Shown: piece by piece, positions 1 to 9,310 of the stretch
How the letters are laid out: the number at the start of each line of letters is the position of its first letter
Position numbering within the stretch: the first letter of the stretch is position 1
From: CAZPXZ01 sp965221505
Lineage (GTDB): Bacteria; Pseudomonadota; Alphaproteobacteria; Rhodobacterales; CAZPXZ01
NCBI GenBank assembly: GCA_965221505.1
Contig: CBDCSI010000002.1
Location: 1,685,872 to 1,749,871, forward strand
Direction of reading: 5' to 3'
Length of the DNA: 64,000 nucleotides
Notes under the pieces: generated by a model
Database searches by the model: none
Seen by the model: only the letters and a program-made list of their open reading frames with translations
Told to the model about the DNA's origin: nothing
Made by a program: the position numbers and the translations under genes

Positions 1-202
1 CGACACGGAGGTTCGGCGCCGCGTCCACCACGGCCTGGGTGATCGGCTCGAGCCGCACCATGATGCCGTCGGCCCTCGGGGCCAGGGCGACCACGTCTTC
101 CTCCGTGGCGCCGTCGACCTGTTCGAACGTAACGTCCGGCCGCCGCTCCAGGATCTCGATCGCGGCCCGGGTGGAAATTCCCAGGACCAGTATGTGGGGC
201 AT
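1..202 (-). CDS. D-isomer-specific 2-hydroxyacid dehydrogenase, N-terminal part (runs off window)
   Basis: The first 67 codons of a gene read leftward and leave the window. The start MPHILVLGIS, followed by APRADGIMVRLEPIT and AVVDAAPNLRV, matches the N-terminal substrate-binding half of phosphoglycerate/hydroxypyruvate dehydrogenase-type enzymes. These reduce or oxidise 2-hydroxy acids with NAD(P). The Rossmann domain and the catalytic Arg-Glu-His lie outside the window, so the substrate cannot be named. It lies 274 bases downstream of the MttB-like gene on the same strand and may be cotranscribed with it. The 203-476 gap shows no gene. Confidence 0.75.
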   Translation of the reverse strand, partial: MPHILVLGISTRAAIEILERRPDVTFEQVDGATEEDVVALAPRADGIMVRLEPITQAVVDAAPNLRV

Positions 203-476
203 CGCGTCCTCGCATGCGTCTCGTCGCTCGCCGGCAGGGGTGTGCACTCAAGCGACGACGGGGCGTCGACAGGGGCCCGCTACCCGTGCGCAAGCCGGCA
301 CTCCGGCACGAGGCAGCATCCTGCCCCGGCGATTCGTTCCGGTCAAGGATTGCGCTCCCGGACACTCCTCACGGCGAAAGGTTACCCAGGGAAGGACGCC
401 GCTTGCCCCGAATGCGGAACCGGTATCGCACGCCGCTCCGACGGGAAGACAGGCCGCCGGAACCGAAAGGGGGCGA

Positions 477-2018
477 TCAGACCAGCGCGTCGGGCTCCTC
501 CGCCTTTCTCCGGGCGATGAATTCCAGGAGCGCTTCGTCGACGGCAGGGTCCAGCGCCGGCGCCTCGTATCGCTCCAGCATGGTCTTGCATCGGGCCCGG
601 GCGAGGGCCTGGGTGTCGGGGGATCCCTCCTCCGACCAGGTCTCGAAGGGGCGGTAGTCCGCGATTTCGGAGCGCCAGAAGGCGGTCTCGAAATTCGCCT
701 GCGTATGCGCGCAGCCGAGAAAGTGCTGCCCGGGGCCGACTTCCCGAATGGCGTCCATCGCCTGCCCGTTCTCGGAGAGGTCCACGCCCTCGGCGAACTT
801 CTGCAGCCCGCCGAGCTGGTCCGCGTCCATGACCAGCTTCTCGGGCGACGCGACGAGGCCGCCCTCGAGCCAGCCGGCCGCGTGCAGAACGAAGTTCGCC
901 CCCGCGGTCAGGGTCGGAAACAGCGTCAGCGCGCTCTCGTAGGCGGCCTGCGCGTCGGGCAGCTTCGAGCCGCAGAGGCCGCCCCCCGAGCGGAAGGGCA
1001 ACTCGAGCCTGCGGGCGAGCTGTCCGGCGCCGTAGAGTATGTGGCTCGCCTCCGGCGTCCCGAAGGTCGGCGCGCCGGAGTTCATGTCGATGGTGGCGAC
1101 GAACGCGCCGAACACGACCGGTGCGCCCGGACGGATTAGTTGAACGTAAGCCGCGGCGACCAGCACCTCGGCCAGGATTTGCGTCAGCGTGCCAGCCACC
1201 GAGACGGGCGACATCGCGCCGCCGACGATGAACGGGGAGACGACGCAGGCCTGGTTGGCTTCCGCATAGACTTCGAGCGCACCCATCATGGTGTCGTCGA
1301 AGGTGAGCGGCGAGTTCAGGTTGATCAGGTTCAGGAGCACCGCGTTCTCGTCGACGAATCGGTCGCCGAACAGGATCCGCGCCATTCGAACCGAATCCGC
1401 CGCGCGGGAGGCGGCGGTCACGGATCCCATGAAGGGCTTGTCGGAGTAACGGATGTGGCTGTAGACCATGTCGAGATGGCGCTTGTTCACCGCGATGTCG
1501 GTGGGCTCGCAGACCGTGCCCCCGGAGTGATGGAGGTGGGGGGACATCCAGGCGAGCTTCACCAGGTCCCGAAAGTCCTCGATCGTCGCGTAGCGGCGCT
1601 CGCCCTCCAGATCCCGGACGAAGGGCGGGCCGTAGACCGGGGCGAAGACAGTGCCGGAGCCGCCGATCTCGACCGACTTTTCCGGGTTGCGCGCGTGCTG
1701 GACGAAGCGCTCCGGTGCGCTGGCGATAATCTCCCGAAGCATGCCCCGCGGAAACCGCAGCCGTTCTCCCTCGATCTCCGCTCCCGCCGCCTTCCAGCGT
1801 GCGATTCCGGCCGTGTTGTCCATGAAGTTGACGCCGGTTTCGGCCAGGACGGTCTCGGCGTTGCGTTCGATCACGGCGAGCCCCTCCTCGCCGATCGCCT
1901 CGTAGAGGGGAATCGCGCGTCGGATGACGGGCGCGGTTCGAACCGTCGCCTGCGTTCTGGCTGCGCGCCGGCGCGCAGCGCCGCCCCGGCTGCGCCGGCG
2001 CCCGGGTTCGCCTGGCAT
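477..2018 (-). CDS. Trimethylamine methyltransferase (MttB) family protein, non-pyrrolysine type
   Basis: A 513-residue protein of the MttB superfamily, which moves a methyl group from quaternary or tertiary amines to a corrinoid protein. Family-typical stretches include AETGVNFMDNTAGIARWKAAG near residue 60, the PFVRDLEGERRYATIEDFRDLVKLA stretch and the C-terminal GPGQHFLGCAHTQANF. The reading frame has no in-frame amber codon, so it belongs to the non-pyrrolysine branch, whose members include glycine betaine and other quaternary-amine demethylases. The first 27 residues are Arg/Ala rich, so the start may lie further in. No corrinoid protein gene is visible nearby. It is divergent from guaA, with 157 bases between them. 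Confidence 0.85.
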   Translation of the reverse strand: MPGEPGRRRSRGGAARRRAARTQATVRTAPVIRRAIPLYEAIGEEGLAVIERNAETVLAETGVNFMDNTAGIARWKAAGAEIEGERLRFPRGMLREIIASAPERFVQHARNPEKSVEIGGSGTVFAPVYGPPFVRDLEGERRYATIEDFRDLVKLAWMSPHLHHSGGTVCEPTDIAVNKRHLDMVYSHIRYSDKPFMGSVTAASRAADSVRMARILFGDRFVDENAVLLNLINLNSPLTFDDTMMGALEVYAEANQACVVSPFIVGGAMSPVSVAGTLTQILAEVLVAAAYVQLIRPGAPVVFGAFVATIDMNSGAPTFGTPEASHILYGAGQLARRLELPFRSGGGLCGSKLPDAQAAYESALTLFPTLTAGANFVLHAAGWLEGGLVASPEKLVMDADQLGGLQKFAEGVDLSENGQAMDAIREVGPGQHFLGCAHTQANFETAFWRSEIADYRPFETWSEEGSPDTQALARARCKTMLERYEAPALDPAVDEALLEFIARRKAEEPDALV

Positions 2019-2175
2019 TCGCGGCTCCTCTCTCCTCCCTGCGGCCCGGCGGGCCGCCCTGCGGCGCGCGGACGCGGAAGGGGAGAGTCTATCGCCTTCG
2101 CTCGAGGATCACGGCTCGACAAGACGCGTGCGAGTCCATAGGTTTGCGATGCCCCGGCGACGCGAGAATCCGACC

Positions 2176-3729
2176 ATGCGCGACGACTTGATCCTGATCG
2201 TGGATTTCGGCTCGCAAGTCACGCAGCTCATCGCCCGCAGGCTCCGCGAAGCCGGCGTCTACAGCGAAATTCTCCCGGCGCATCAGGCGGATGCGGCCCG
2301 CATCAAGGCCTCCGCCCCGAAGGGGATCGTTCTCTCGGGCGGTCCGGCGTCGGTCCTGGAGAAGGACGCGCCCCAGGCGCCTGCCGGGCTCTTCGATCTC
2401 GGCCTGCCCGTTCTCGGAATCTGCTACGGCCAGCAACTGATGGCGCATGCGCTCGGCGGGTCCGTGAAGAGGGGGCGTACGCGCGAGTTCGGCCGTGCTG
2501 CGCTTCGGGGCGTAGGCCGCTCCCCGCTTCTCGACGGCTTCGCCGGCCCCGAGGAGGAACGGGACGTGTGGATGTCGCATGGCGACGAGGTCGAGCGGCT
2601 TCCTGCCGGCTTCGCCGTGATCGGCGCCTCGGCGGGGGCGCCCTGTGCGGCGATCGCCGACGAGAAGCGCCGCCTCTACGGGGTGCAATTCCATCCCGAG
2701 GTCGCGCACACCCCGAACGGAATCCGGCTCGTCGAAAACTTCGCTCTCCGAATCGCCGGCTGCGACGGAAGCTGGTCGATGGCGTCGTTCCGGGCGCAGG
2801 CGGTCGAAGCGATCCGGGATCGCGTCGGCGACGACCGGGCGATCTGCGGCCTGTCCGGCGGCGTCGACAGCGCGGTGACGGCCATCCTCGTCCACGAGGC
2901 GATCGGCTCCCGGTTGACTTGCGTCCTGGTGGACAACGGCCTCCTTCGCAAGGACGAGGCGAGACAGGTGATCGACCTCTTCCGGGACAACTTCAACATT
3001 CCGCTGATCCACCGGGACGCAGGAGAGCGATTTCTTTCGGCGCTCGACGGCGCATCCGACCCGGAGGAGAAGCGGAAGACGATCGGGCGCGTGTTCGTCG
3101 AGGTCTTCCGGGACGCGCTGGAGGAGGCCGGGCCGGCGCGGTTCCTGGCGCAGGGTACGCTCTACCCGGACGTCATCGAAAGCGTCAGCGCCACCGGCGG
3201 GCCGTCCTCCACCATCAAGTCTCACCACAACGTCGGCGGTTTGCCGAGCGACATGCCGTTCGAGCTTCTCGAGCCGCTCAGGACGCTCTTCAAGGACGAG
3301 GTACGCGCCCTCGGCGCGGAACTCGGACTGCCGGGCGCATTTCTCGAGCGGCACCCGTTTCCCGGTCCCGGCCTCGCCATCCGCATTCCGGGCGAGGTCA
3401 CGCGGGATTCGGTCGCCGTTTTGCAGGAGGCGGACGCGATCTTCCTCGACGAGATCCGGGCGGCCGGCCTCTACGGCGATATCTGGCAGGCATTCGCCGC
3501 GCTGCTTCCGGTCCGGTCCGTCGGCGTGATGGGAGACGCCCGGACTTACGAGCGCGTCTGCGCGCTCAGGGCGGTGCGGGCGACGGACGGAATGACGGCC
3601 GATCCGTATCCTTTCGAGCCGGCGTTCCTGGCGCGGGTCGCCACCCGCATCGTGAACGAGGTTCGCGGCGTCAATCGCGTCGTCTACGACGTCACCTCGA
3701 AGCCCCCCGGCACGATCGAATGGGAGTAG
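2176..3729 (+). CDS. guaA: GMP synthase (glutamine-hydrolysing)
   Basis: Converts XMP to GMP using glutamine and ATP in purine biosynthesis, in the cytosol. At 517 residues it is full length for the family. The N-terminal class I amidotransferase has GICYGQQLM (catalytic Cys) and the FHPE histidine/glutamate pair. The ATP pyrophosphatase domain has the SGGVDSAV P-loop. The C-terminal dimerisation domain ends in KPPGTIEWE. The ATG at 2176 (MRDDLILIVDFGSQ) was chosen because the amidotransferase fold starts at once. An ATG at 2149 would add nine residues. Confidence 0.96.
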   Translation: MRDDLILIVDFGSQVTQLIARRLREAGVYSEILPAHQADAARIKASAPKGIVLSGGPASVLEKDAPQAPAGLFDLGLPVLGICYGQQLMAHALGGSVKRGRTREFGRAALRGVGRSPLLDGFAGPEEERDVWMSHGDEVERLPAGFAVIGASAGAPCAAIADEKRRLYGVQFHPEVAHTPNGIRLVENFALRIAGCDGSWSMASFRAQAVEAIRDRVGDDRAICGLSGGVDSAVTAILVHEAIGSRLTCVLVDNGLLRKDEARQVIDLFRDNFNIPLIHRDAGERFLSALDGASDPEEKRKTIGRVFVEVFRDALEEAGPARFLAQGTLYPDVIESVSATGGPSSTIKSHHNVGGLPSDMPFELLEPLRTLFKDEVRALGAELGLPGAFLERHPFPGPGLAIRIPGEVTRDSVAVLQEADAIFLDEIRAAGLYGDIWQAFAALLPVRSVGVMGDARTYERVCALRAVRATDGMTADPYPFEPAFLARVATRIVNEVRGVNRVVYDVTSKPPGTIEWE

Positions 3730-4041
3730 GCCGGGGCGACTTGCATGGCCGCAATGGCATACCCGGTCAGACCTGAAGGGCCCGTAAGCACTGGTGCGGA
3801 ACGTCACAGGCCGGGCCGAGGGGACGTAGCTCCTCCCTACTCGCGCAGCGGGTCTCGCGGGCGTGTTGCGAACGACGCATTTGGTTTCTCGCATGCGACG
3901 GTGGGCGGTTGATCTTTCCCGCATGGGAGCCGAGAATCGCCTGCGGAACCTGTCCTCGGCCGCGCGGGCCCTAAACGCCGGGCCGGCGCTTCGGTCCGTC
4001 CGACGGCAGCGGTCGGGGACGTCGATCGAGCGAAGCCGGAG
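3730..4041. other. Intergenic gap, no gene recognised
   Basis: These 312 bases lie between guaA and the regulator. I checked for a tRNA, an SRP RNA core and a long hairpin with a T-run and saw none. The regulator promoter is presumably here but no clear -35/-10 pair stands out. Confidence 0.5.
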
Positions 4042-5838
4042 ATGACAGTCAGACGCAACCGGCCTGCGTCGCATGAACACGCGGCGCCGGAAGGACCGTA
4101 CGAAGAACCGACCGGCAGGCCGGTGGACCTGAAGTATTCCGACGAGATGCTGAACACCATCGAGCTGATCTCGGATCTGCGCTCGGAGAGCCGGCATACG
4201 CTCCGCCTCGGAATCGATCTGCGGGAAATGGGAATCGTGCTTCACCTGATCCGCAACCACTTTTACGGACGGCTCACTACGCACTCGACCCTGGCGCACG
4301 ATTCCGGCTTGAGTTACAGCACGGCCTACCGTGCGATCGACGCAATGATCGTCCGGGGGCTGATTCTGCGCCGCGAGCGCACCGCTACCGGCAAGTCCTT
4401 CTCTCTTCATCCTTCGCCGGAGCTGCTGGAACGTTGGCAGGAGTTCGCCTACCGCACGCGCCGGCTGATATCCGCATCCACCGACGCGATGACCCGCAGG
4501 AACCGTGCGCCCGTTCCGCCGTCGCGCCGGCGAAATCCCGCCAGTTCCGGCGTGATCTCTCCGCCGTCCGTGCTCGGCAAGAAGCTTCAGCTTTCGCGAG
4601 GGCTGCGCGTCCTGTTCCACGCCGATCCCACTTCCATGGCCATGAGAGGACTGCGCCAGCAATTCGAGATGATTCTCGGCGTCGGCATCCGCCTTCGCGC
4701 CATGTCGATCGACCGGCTCCGGCGAGAGATTGTCGCCAATAGCGAGAAGCAACTGTCCGCCTACGACCTGATCGCCTGCGATCTCCCCTGGTTCGGAGAC
4801 ATGATCACGCGCGGACGGCTTCTCTCCCTCGACTCGCTGATTTCCGATTCGGGGATCGACCTTGGCGACTTCTTTCCCGACTCCATCGCGAGCGTGCGCC
4901 GGGACGGCCGGATCTACGGACTCCCCCTCATGACGACTGCGGAACCGCTGGTGTATCGCCGGGACATGCTTCACGAGGCCGGTGTAGTTCCGCCGCGCAG
5001 GCTCTCACAACTGCTCGAGGCGGCCGGCCGGTTGCACGCGCCGGAGCGGGGCGTCAGCGGTATCGCCTGGAACGGCGCACGGGGAACGGCGCTCGGGCAT
5101 ACCTTCATGTTCATCATGGCGGCGCATGGTCACCCGATCCTCAATCTGGCGCGGGAACCGGACGGATTCCGGGCCGAGGACGCGGCCGGCGAATGCCTGC
5201 GCCCGGCGTTCCTGAGGCCGGAGGCGCGGGCGACGGCAGAGTTGTTGCGGGAATTGACGGCGCATTCTCCGCGAGACGTCCTGTCGATGACGTGGATTGA
5301 CCGCGCGCGGGCCTATGCGGACGGCAGGGTCGCCATGGCCTACTGCCACACGACGCTGGCGCATCTCTTCGAACTCGACGAATCGTCTCCGGCCTTCCGA
5401 AAGTCCGGCTATATGGCGCATCCCACCGTCGAGGGCATGCGACCGATCTCGCCGCTCGGAGGATACGCGCTCACCGTCCCCTCCAACATCGCTCCGGAGC
5501 GGATCCCGGCCGCCTGGACGGCGCTGCAGGCCTTCACCTCCGCCAGTGCCGCAAAACTGTTCGTCGCGAACGGCAACCTGGCCAGCCCGAGGTTTAGCCT
5601 TACCAGGGATCCCGAGATCGCTGCGATGTCGCCCATCATCGGGTTCGTGGACGGGATGGTTCGAGACGGCACGCTTCGCATGTGGCCGCGCCCGCCCGTT
5701 CCCGGAATCTCGTCTGTGATGATGATCGCGGGCGAGGAGATCCACGACATGCTGAAAGGGGAAAAGTCGATCCGGGCGGCCCTGTCGACCGCTCAGGATC
5801 GCGCCGACCGCGCCATGCGCGAGCGGGGGCACTACTGA
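4042..5838 (+). CDS. Winged-helix transcriptional regulator fused to a family 1 solute-binding domain
   Basis: A 598-residue protein with no signal peptide. Residues about 45-140 form a MarR/IclR-like winged helix, with the helix-turn-helix at about 83-112 (TLAHDSGLSYSTAYRAIDAM, then GLILRRE). After a basic linker (150-185), residues about 188-598 resemble an extracellular sugar-binding protein: YDLIACDLPWFGDMITRGRL, IYGLPLMTTAEPLVYRRDML, and GGYALTVPS near the end. Without an export signal the binding domain should sit in the cytosol as a ligand sensor. The E. coli regulator SgrR has a comparable plan but with a family 5 domain. It lies directly upstream of an ABC sugar operon on the same strand and probably controls it (inference). 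Confidence 0.8.
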   Translation: MTVRRNRPASHEHAAPEGPYEEPTGRPVDLKYSDEMLNTIELISDLRSESRHTLRLGIDLREMGIVLHLIRNHFYGRLTTHSTLAHDSGLSYSTAYRAIDAMIVRGLILRRERTATGKSFSLHPSPELLERWQEFAYRTRRLISASTDAMTRRNRAPVPPSRRRNPASSGVISPPSVLGKKLQLSRGLRVLFHADPTSMAMRGLRQQFEMILGVGIRLRAMSIDRLRREIVANSEKQLSAYDLIACDLPWFGDMITRGRLLSLDSLISDSGIDLGDFFPDSIASVRRDGRIYGLPLMTTAEPLVYRRDMLHEAGVVPPRRLSQLLEAAGRLHAPERGVSGIAWNGARGTALGHTFMFIMAAHGHPILNLAREPDGFRAEDAAGECLRPAFLRPEARATAELLRELTAHSPRDVLSMTWIDRARAYADGRVAMAYCHTTLAHLFELDESSPAFRKSGYMAHPTVEGMRPISPLGGYALTVPSNIAPERIPAAWTALQAFTSASAAKLFVANGNLASPRFSLTRDPEIAAMSPIIGFVDGMVRDGTLRMWPRPPVPGISSVMMIAGEEIHDMLKGEKSIRAALSTAQDRADRAMRERGHY

Positions 5839-6017
5839 CCGCACAGCCGGCCATACTGTTCAAATTGAACAAAATTCCAACTGTTCGATCCGGTCTCGGA
5901 GCGTTAGCGTCAGAACCGAAACGGGGTCGCGTCGCCGCCGGTCGAGAGAAGCAGCGCGGGCATCCGGGATAGGCGGCGGCGGGAGATTGTCCCTGCAAGC
6001 GCCGGGGGGATGCGCGG

Positions 6018-6860
6018 GTGAAACTCGCATTCAACAATTGGGTCTATTCCAGCTTTCCGGTCTGGGTTCCGGCCTATCCGTTGGAGGAGGTCATCCGGCG
6101 GCTGGCGCAGATAGGATACGACGGCATCGAGATCGGCGCCGCGGCGCCCCATGCCTATCCCGATTACCTGACGACGGCGAGGCGCAGGGAAATCCGCACC
6201 GCGCTCGAGGAATCGGGACTCGCGCTTTCCAGCATGCTGCCGGCCCCCGGCGGCGGTCCCGGGTTCAACGCCGCATCGGCGAACGCACTCGAGCGGGCGG
6301 CCGCAGTGGATCAATACAAGAAGGTCGCGGATCTCTGCGCCGAGTGGGGCGGCCGCATTCTGCTGTACGTAGCAGGCTGGCAGGTCTTTGGCACGTCCCG
6401 GCGGGACGCCTGGATGTGGAGTTGCGAATCCCTGGCGGAGATCGCCGCGCACGCGGAGGGGATCGGCGTCACGGTCGCCGTGGAGCCGACTTCCGCCGAC
6501 AGCAACCTGGTCGACAGCTGCGACGACGTCCTGGCGATGACTGCGGAGGTGGGACGCCCGAACGTCAAGGCGATGTTCGACACCTATCACACGCTCTACC
6601 GGAACGAGGTTCCGACCGACTACGTCTATCGCCTGCGGGAGAAGCTGGTTCATGTCCATCTCGCGGACGCGGACCGGAACCCTCCCGGTAGCGGGGTGGT
6701 CGATTACGAGTCGCTGGTCGAGTCGCTTCGTGACGTGGGCTTCGACGGCTACCTGACGATGGAGATCGGCTTCGATCGCCGGAACGTCGAGCCGGACGAC
6801 CTGGCCCGGCGCGCATACCGATACATGCGCCCGCTCTTGCAGCGCCGGGAATCCGGTTGA
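6018..6860 (+). CDS. Sugar phosphate isomerase/epimerase (xylose isomerase-like TIM barrel)
   Basis: A 280-residue protein of the AP endonuclease family 2 / xylose isomerase-like fold. Members epimerise or isomerise keto sugars or inositol derivatives using a divalent metal. Visible elements are YDGIEIGAAAPHAYPDYL near the N-terminus, the VAVEPT strand with a metal-ligand Glu, the FDTYHTLYR segment with Asp and His, HVHLADADRNPPGSG, and a C-terminal LTMEIGFDRR Glu. Translation starts at GTG, preceded by a G-rich Shine-Dalgarno stretch at 6004-6010. It is the first enzyme of the carbohydrate operon. The substrate is not determined. Confidence 0.85.
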   Translation: MKLAFNNWVYSSFPVWVPAYPLEEVIRRLAQIGYDGIEIGAAAPHAYPDYLTTARRREIRTALEESGLALSSMLPAPGGGPGFNAASANALERAAAVDQYKKVADLCAEWGGRILLYVAGWQVFGTSRRDAWMWSCESLAEIAAHAEGIGVTVAVEPTSADSNLVDSCDDVLAMTAEVGRPNVKAMFDTYHTLYRNEVPTDYVYRLREKLVHVHLADADRNPPGSGVVDYESLVESLRDVGFDGYLTMEIGFDRRNVEPDDLARRAYRYMRPLLQRRESG

Positions 6861-6865
6861 GGTCT

Positions 6866-6897
6866 GCCGCCGGCCGTTCGGGAACGGCGTCGGCGGC
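6866..6897 (+). terminator. GC-rich stem-loop between the isomerase and binding-protein genes
   Basis: Arms 6866-6878 and 6883-6897 pair as 7 + 6 bp with a two-base bulge around a CGGG loop. There is no T-run, so it could be an attenuator or mRNA-stabilising hairpin rather than a strong terminator. Confidence 0.4.
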
Positions 6898-7005
6898 CGG
6901 AAGGAAGTGATGAAGGGGGGAAACGGCAACACAGGCTGCACATGAAGGCGGGACGCAATCAAGAAGCCGCTCGGCAGTCCTGAACGACAACCAAGGAGAG
7001 GAATA

Positions 7006-8322
7006 ATGCTTCGGAAATTTGCGCTGGCCGCATCGGCGGCCCTGCTGGCTGCGAGCTTCTCGGCTCCCGCCAACGCACAGGACGAGAAGGTAATTCTCAA
7101 GGTCTGGGACCAGTGGGAATACTACGGTATGACCGCCGCCGGTCCGGCGATCGACAAGATTCATCAGGCCTGGCAAGAAGAGCATCCGAATATCGTGATG
7201 TCCCGTTCCGTATTCGGCGGCGGCTGGCCGGTCCGAAACGCCGTGGAGTTGGCCCTGACTTCGGGCGACGCCCCGGACGTCTTCTACTCCTGGCCGTCGG
7301 GCGCGGGAATCACGGCCTACGCCCGGGAAGGCTATCTGGCCGATCTCACGCCGTACGCCGACAAGTACGATTGGTGGAGCCGCCTTCCGGACTGGGCGAT
7401 CGAGCGAAACATGTACCAGGGCAAGCTCTACGCCTACCCCTGGGAGCAGGACCTCGAATACGTCTACTACAACAAGAGGCTCTTCGCGGATCTCGGTCTC
7501 GAGCCGCCGACTAATTTCGAGGAAGTGCTGAACTGGTGCCGCGTGGCCAACGACGCTGGCCTGATCGCCATCGCGTTCAGCGACTCGCCGGACGGCTGGC
7601 AAGCGGCGAACAACTTCACAGACCTCGCGGCGCTGACCGGCGGACGCCAACTCGGCCTAGACGTGCTTCAGGGCCGCGAAAAGTGGAACAACCCTGCGTT
7701 CGTCCGTGCCCTGGAGTATTTCGTGGACATGGTCGAGGCCGATTGTTTCAGCCCCGGCTTCCTCGGCATGCATTACGGCGATTCCATCGCCCAGCTCTAC
7801 ACGGGCCAGGCGACGGCGCTCTGGACCGGCACCTGGATCATCCACGAAGTGGTGGCGAACATGCCTGAGGACGAACTCGACGTGTTCTACTTTCCGCAGA
7901 TCGAGCCGGACATGCCGCAGTCCACGCACATGTCCGAGGGCTCGGCCTATTACATCTGGGAAGGCTCTGAGATCAAGGACGACGCCGCGGCCTACATCGA
8001 ATACGTCACCAATCCGCGGTGGCTGAGCGTCTGGATTGAGGACGGTTACGCCATTCCGATCCAGAAGGACGCGATTCCGTGGGACGATTACGCCGTATCG
8101 GACGTCATCAAGAAGGCGTTCAGCGTCGGCCAGGGCATGCAGGATCTCAACGTGGACGCGTTCCACACGACCGTCGCGCCGAACGTCGTGCGCTATCTCT
8201 ATCAGGGGATGCAGGGCGTGCTCGGAGGAGAGCTATCGATCGAGGACTTCCTGAACGGCATGGACGAGCAGACCGCGATCGCCGCGTCCAAGGGCCAGGT
8301 CTGGGATCCGGGTTCGCGCTGA
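7006..8322 (+). CDS. ABC transporter sugar-binding protein (family 1)
   Basis: The 438-residue periplasmic receptor of the carbohydrate importer. It has a signal peptide (MLRKFALAASAALLAASFSA, cleavage likely after ANA). The mature protein shows family 1 features: LKVWDQWEYYG, GDAPDVFYSW, YAYPWEQDLEYVYYNKRLF, and the GSAYYIWEGSEIKDDAAAYIEY C-terminal lobe. A clear AAGGAG ribosome site lies just before the ATG. It is followed by two permease genes. The abundance of Trp and Tyr fits sugar stacking. The ligand is unknown. Confidence 0.9.
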   Translation: MLRKFALAASAALLAASFSAPANAQDEKVILKVWDQWEYYGMTAAGPAIDKIHQAWQEEHPNIVMSRSVFGGGWPVRNAVELALTSGDAPDVFYSWPSGAGITAYAREGYLADLTPYADKYDWWSRLPDWAIERNMYQGKLYAYPWEQDLEYVYYNKRLFADLGLEPPTNFEEVLNWCRVANDAGLIAIAFSDSPDGWQAANNFTDLAALTGGRQLGLDVLQGREKWNNPAFVRALEYFVDMVEADCFSPGFLGMHYGDSIAQLYTGQATALWTGTWIIHEVVANMPEDELDVFYFPQIEPDMPQSTHMSEGSAYYIWEGSEIKDDAAAYIEYVTNPRWLSVWIEDGYAIPIQKDAIPWDDYAVSDVIKKAFSVGQGMQDLNVDAFHTTVAPNVVRYLYQGMQGVLGGELSIEDFLNGMDEQTAIAASKGQVWDPGSR

Positions 8323-8395
8323 CCGGACCGTCCGGGTCGTTCGCGACCTGTCCGGCGCCGGGCGAACCGCCGCGAAACGCGGAGGCGGCGAGACG

Positions 8396-9310
8396 ATGCG
8401 CCGCCTCCGTACCGCAGAGACGCGGGGGTCCACGCGGAGAGAACGGATCAATCCTCTGCTGTTCGTATTCCCGGCGATGCTATATCTCGGGCTCTGGGTC
8501 TACTACCCCATCGCCCGAAACCTGCAGCTGAGCTTTCTCACCGCGCCGACTCCCCGCTCGAAGGACTACTCGTTCGCCGGGCTGCAGAACTACCGCCAGC
8601 TGGTCGACGACGACGTCTTCCTGCTGGCCATCGGGCACAACGTCATCTGGGTTCTCCTCAGCATCGCGATTCCGGTCGTGATCGGCCTGCTACTCGCGGT
8701 GCTGCTTGCGGGCCGTCGAAGCCGGCTGGTCTACGCCACGATTTTCTTCATCCCCGTCACTGTCGCCTCGATCATCGCCGCCATCGTCTGGCGCTGGATC
8801 TACAACCCCAACGTCGGCGCCCTGAACCAGCTTTTGGAGGCGGTCGGTCTCGGGGCGCTGAAGCAGTTCTGGCTCGGCGACGAGCGGCTGGCGCTGGTGT
8901 CGGTGAACATGATCGGCAGCTGGGGGTATTTCGGGTTCTGCACGCTGATTTTCCTGGCCGGCCTGCAGAACATCGACCCGGACCTGAACGAGGCGGCGAA
9001 AATCGACGGCGCCGGCCCGTTCCGGCGCTTCTTCTACGTGACCCTGCCGTTGCTCCGGAACACCATCCTTTTCATGACCGTCTACACCATCATCGGGTCG
9101 ATGAAGTTCTTCGACCTGATCTACGTCACCACGAACGGCGGGCCGAACGAGAGCAGCCAGGTCGTCGGGGTCTACATGTACGACCTGTTCCTCCGGCAGG
9201 GCGAGGTGAATTACGCCGCCTCGATGAGCACGGTGCTGACCGTCATCATCCTGTTGCTCAGCCTGGTCGTCATCCGCAATCTCGCCGGCCAGCAACTGGA
9301 AGTCCGGTGA
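8396..9310 (+). CDS. ABC sugar transporter permease 1 (MalF/UgpA type)
   Basis: A 304-residue inner-membrane permease with six or so hydrophobic segments, starting at FVFPAMLYLGLWVYYPIARN. The cytoplasmic coupling loop EAAKIDGAGPFRRFFYVTLPLL is the EAA motif that docks to the ATPase. It pairs with the next gene, which its last codons overlap by four bases (GTGA), so the two are translationally coupled. Confidence 0.9.
   Translation: MRRLRTAETRGSTRRERINPLLFVFPAMLYLGLWVYYPIARNLQLSFLTAPTPRSKDYSFAGLQNYRQLVDDDVFLLAIGHNVIWVLLSIAIPVVIGLLLAVLLAGRRSRLVYATIFFIPVTVASIIAAIVWRWIYNPNVGALNQLLEAVGLGALKQFWLGDERLALVSVNMIGSWGYFGFCTLIFLAGLQNIDPDLNEAAKIDGAGPFRRFFYVTLPLLRNTILFMTVYTIIGSMKFFDLIYVTTNGGPNESSQVVGVYMYDLFLRQGEVNYAASMSTVLTVIILLLSLVVIRNLAGQQLEVR

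Noticed and set aside
3750..3860. Possible small RNA (SRP-like) after guaA
   Set aside because: The conserved GGAAGGAAGCAGC core is absent and no consistent long hairpin was found.
2089..4974. A 961-codon minus-strand open frame opposite guaA and the regulator
   Set aside because: It is antisense to two clearly real genes, rich in Arg, Asp, Gly and Pro, and has no domain motif. High GC keeps such frames open.
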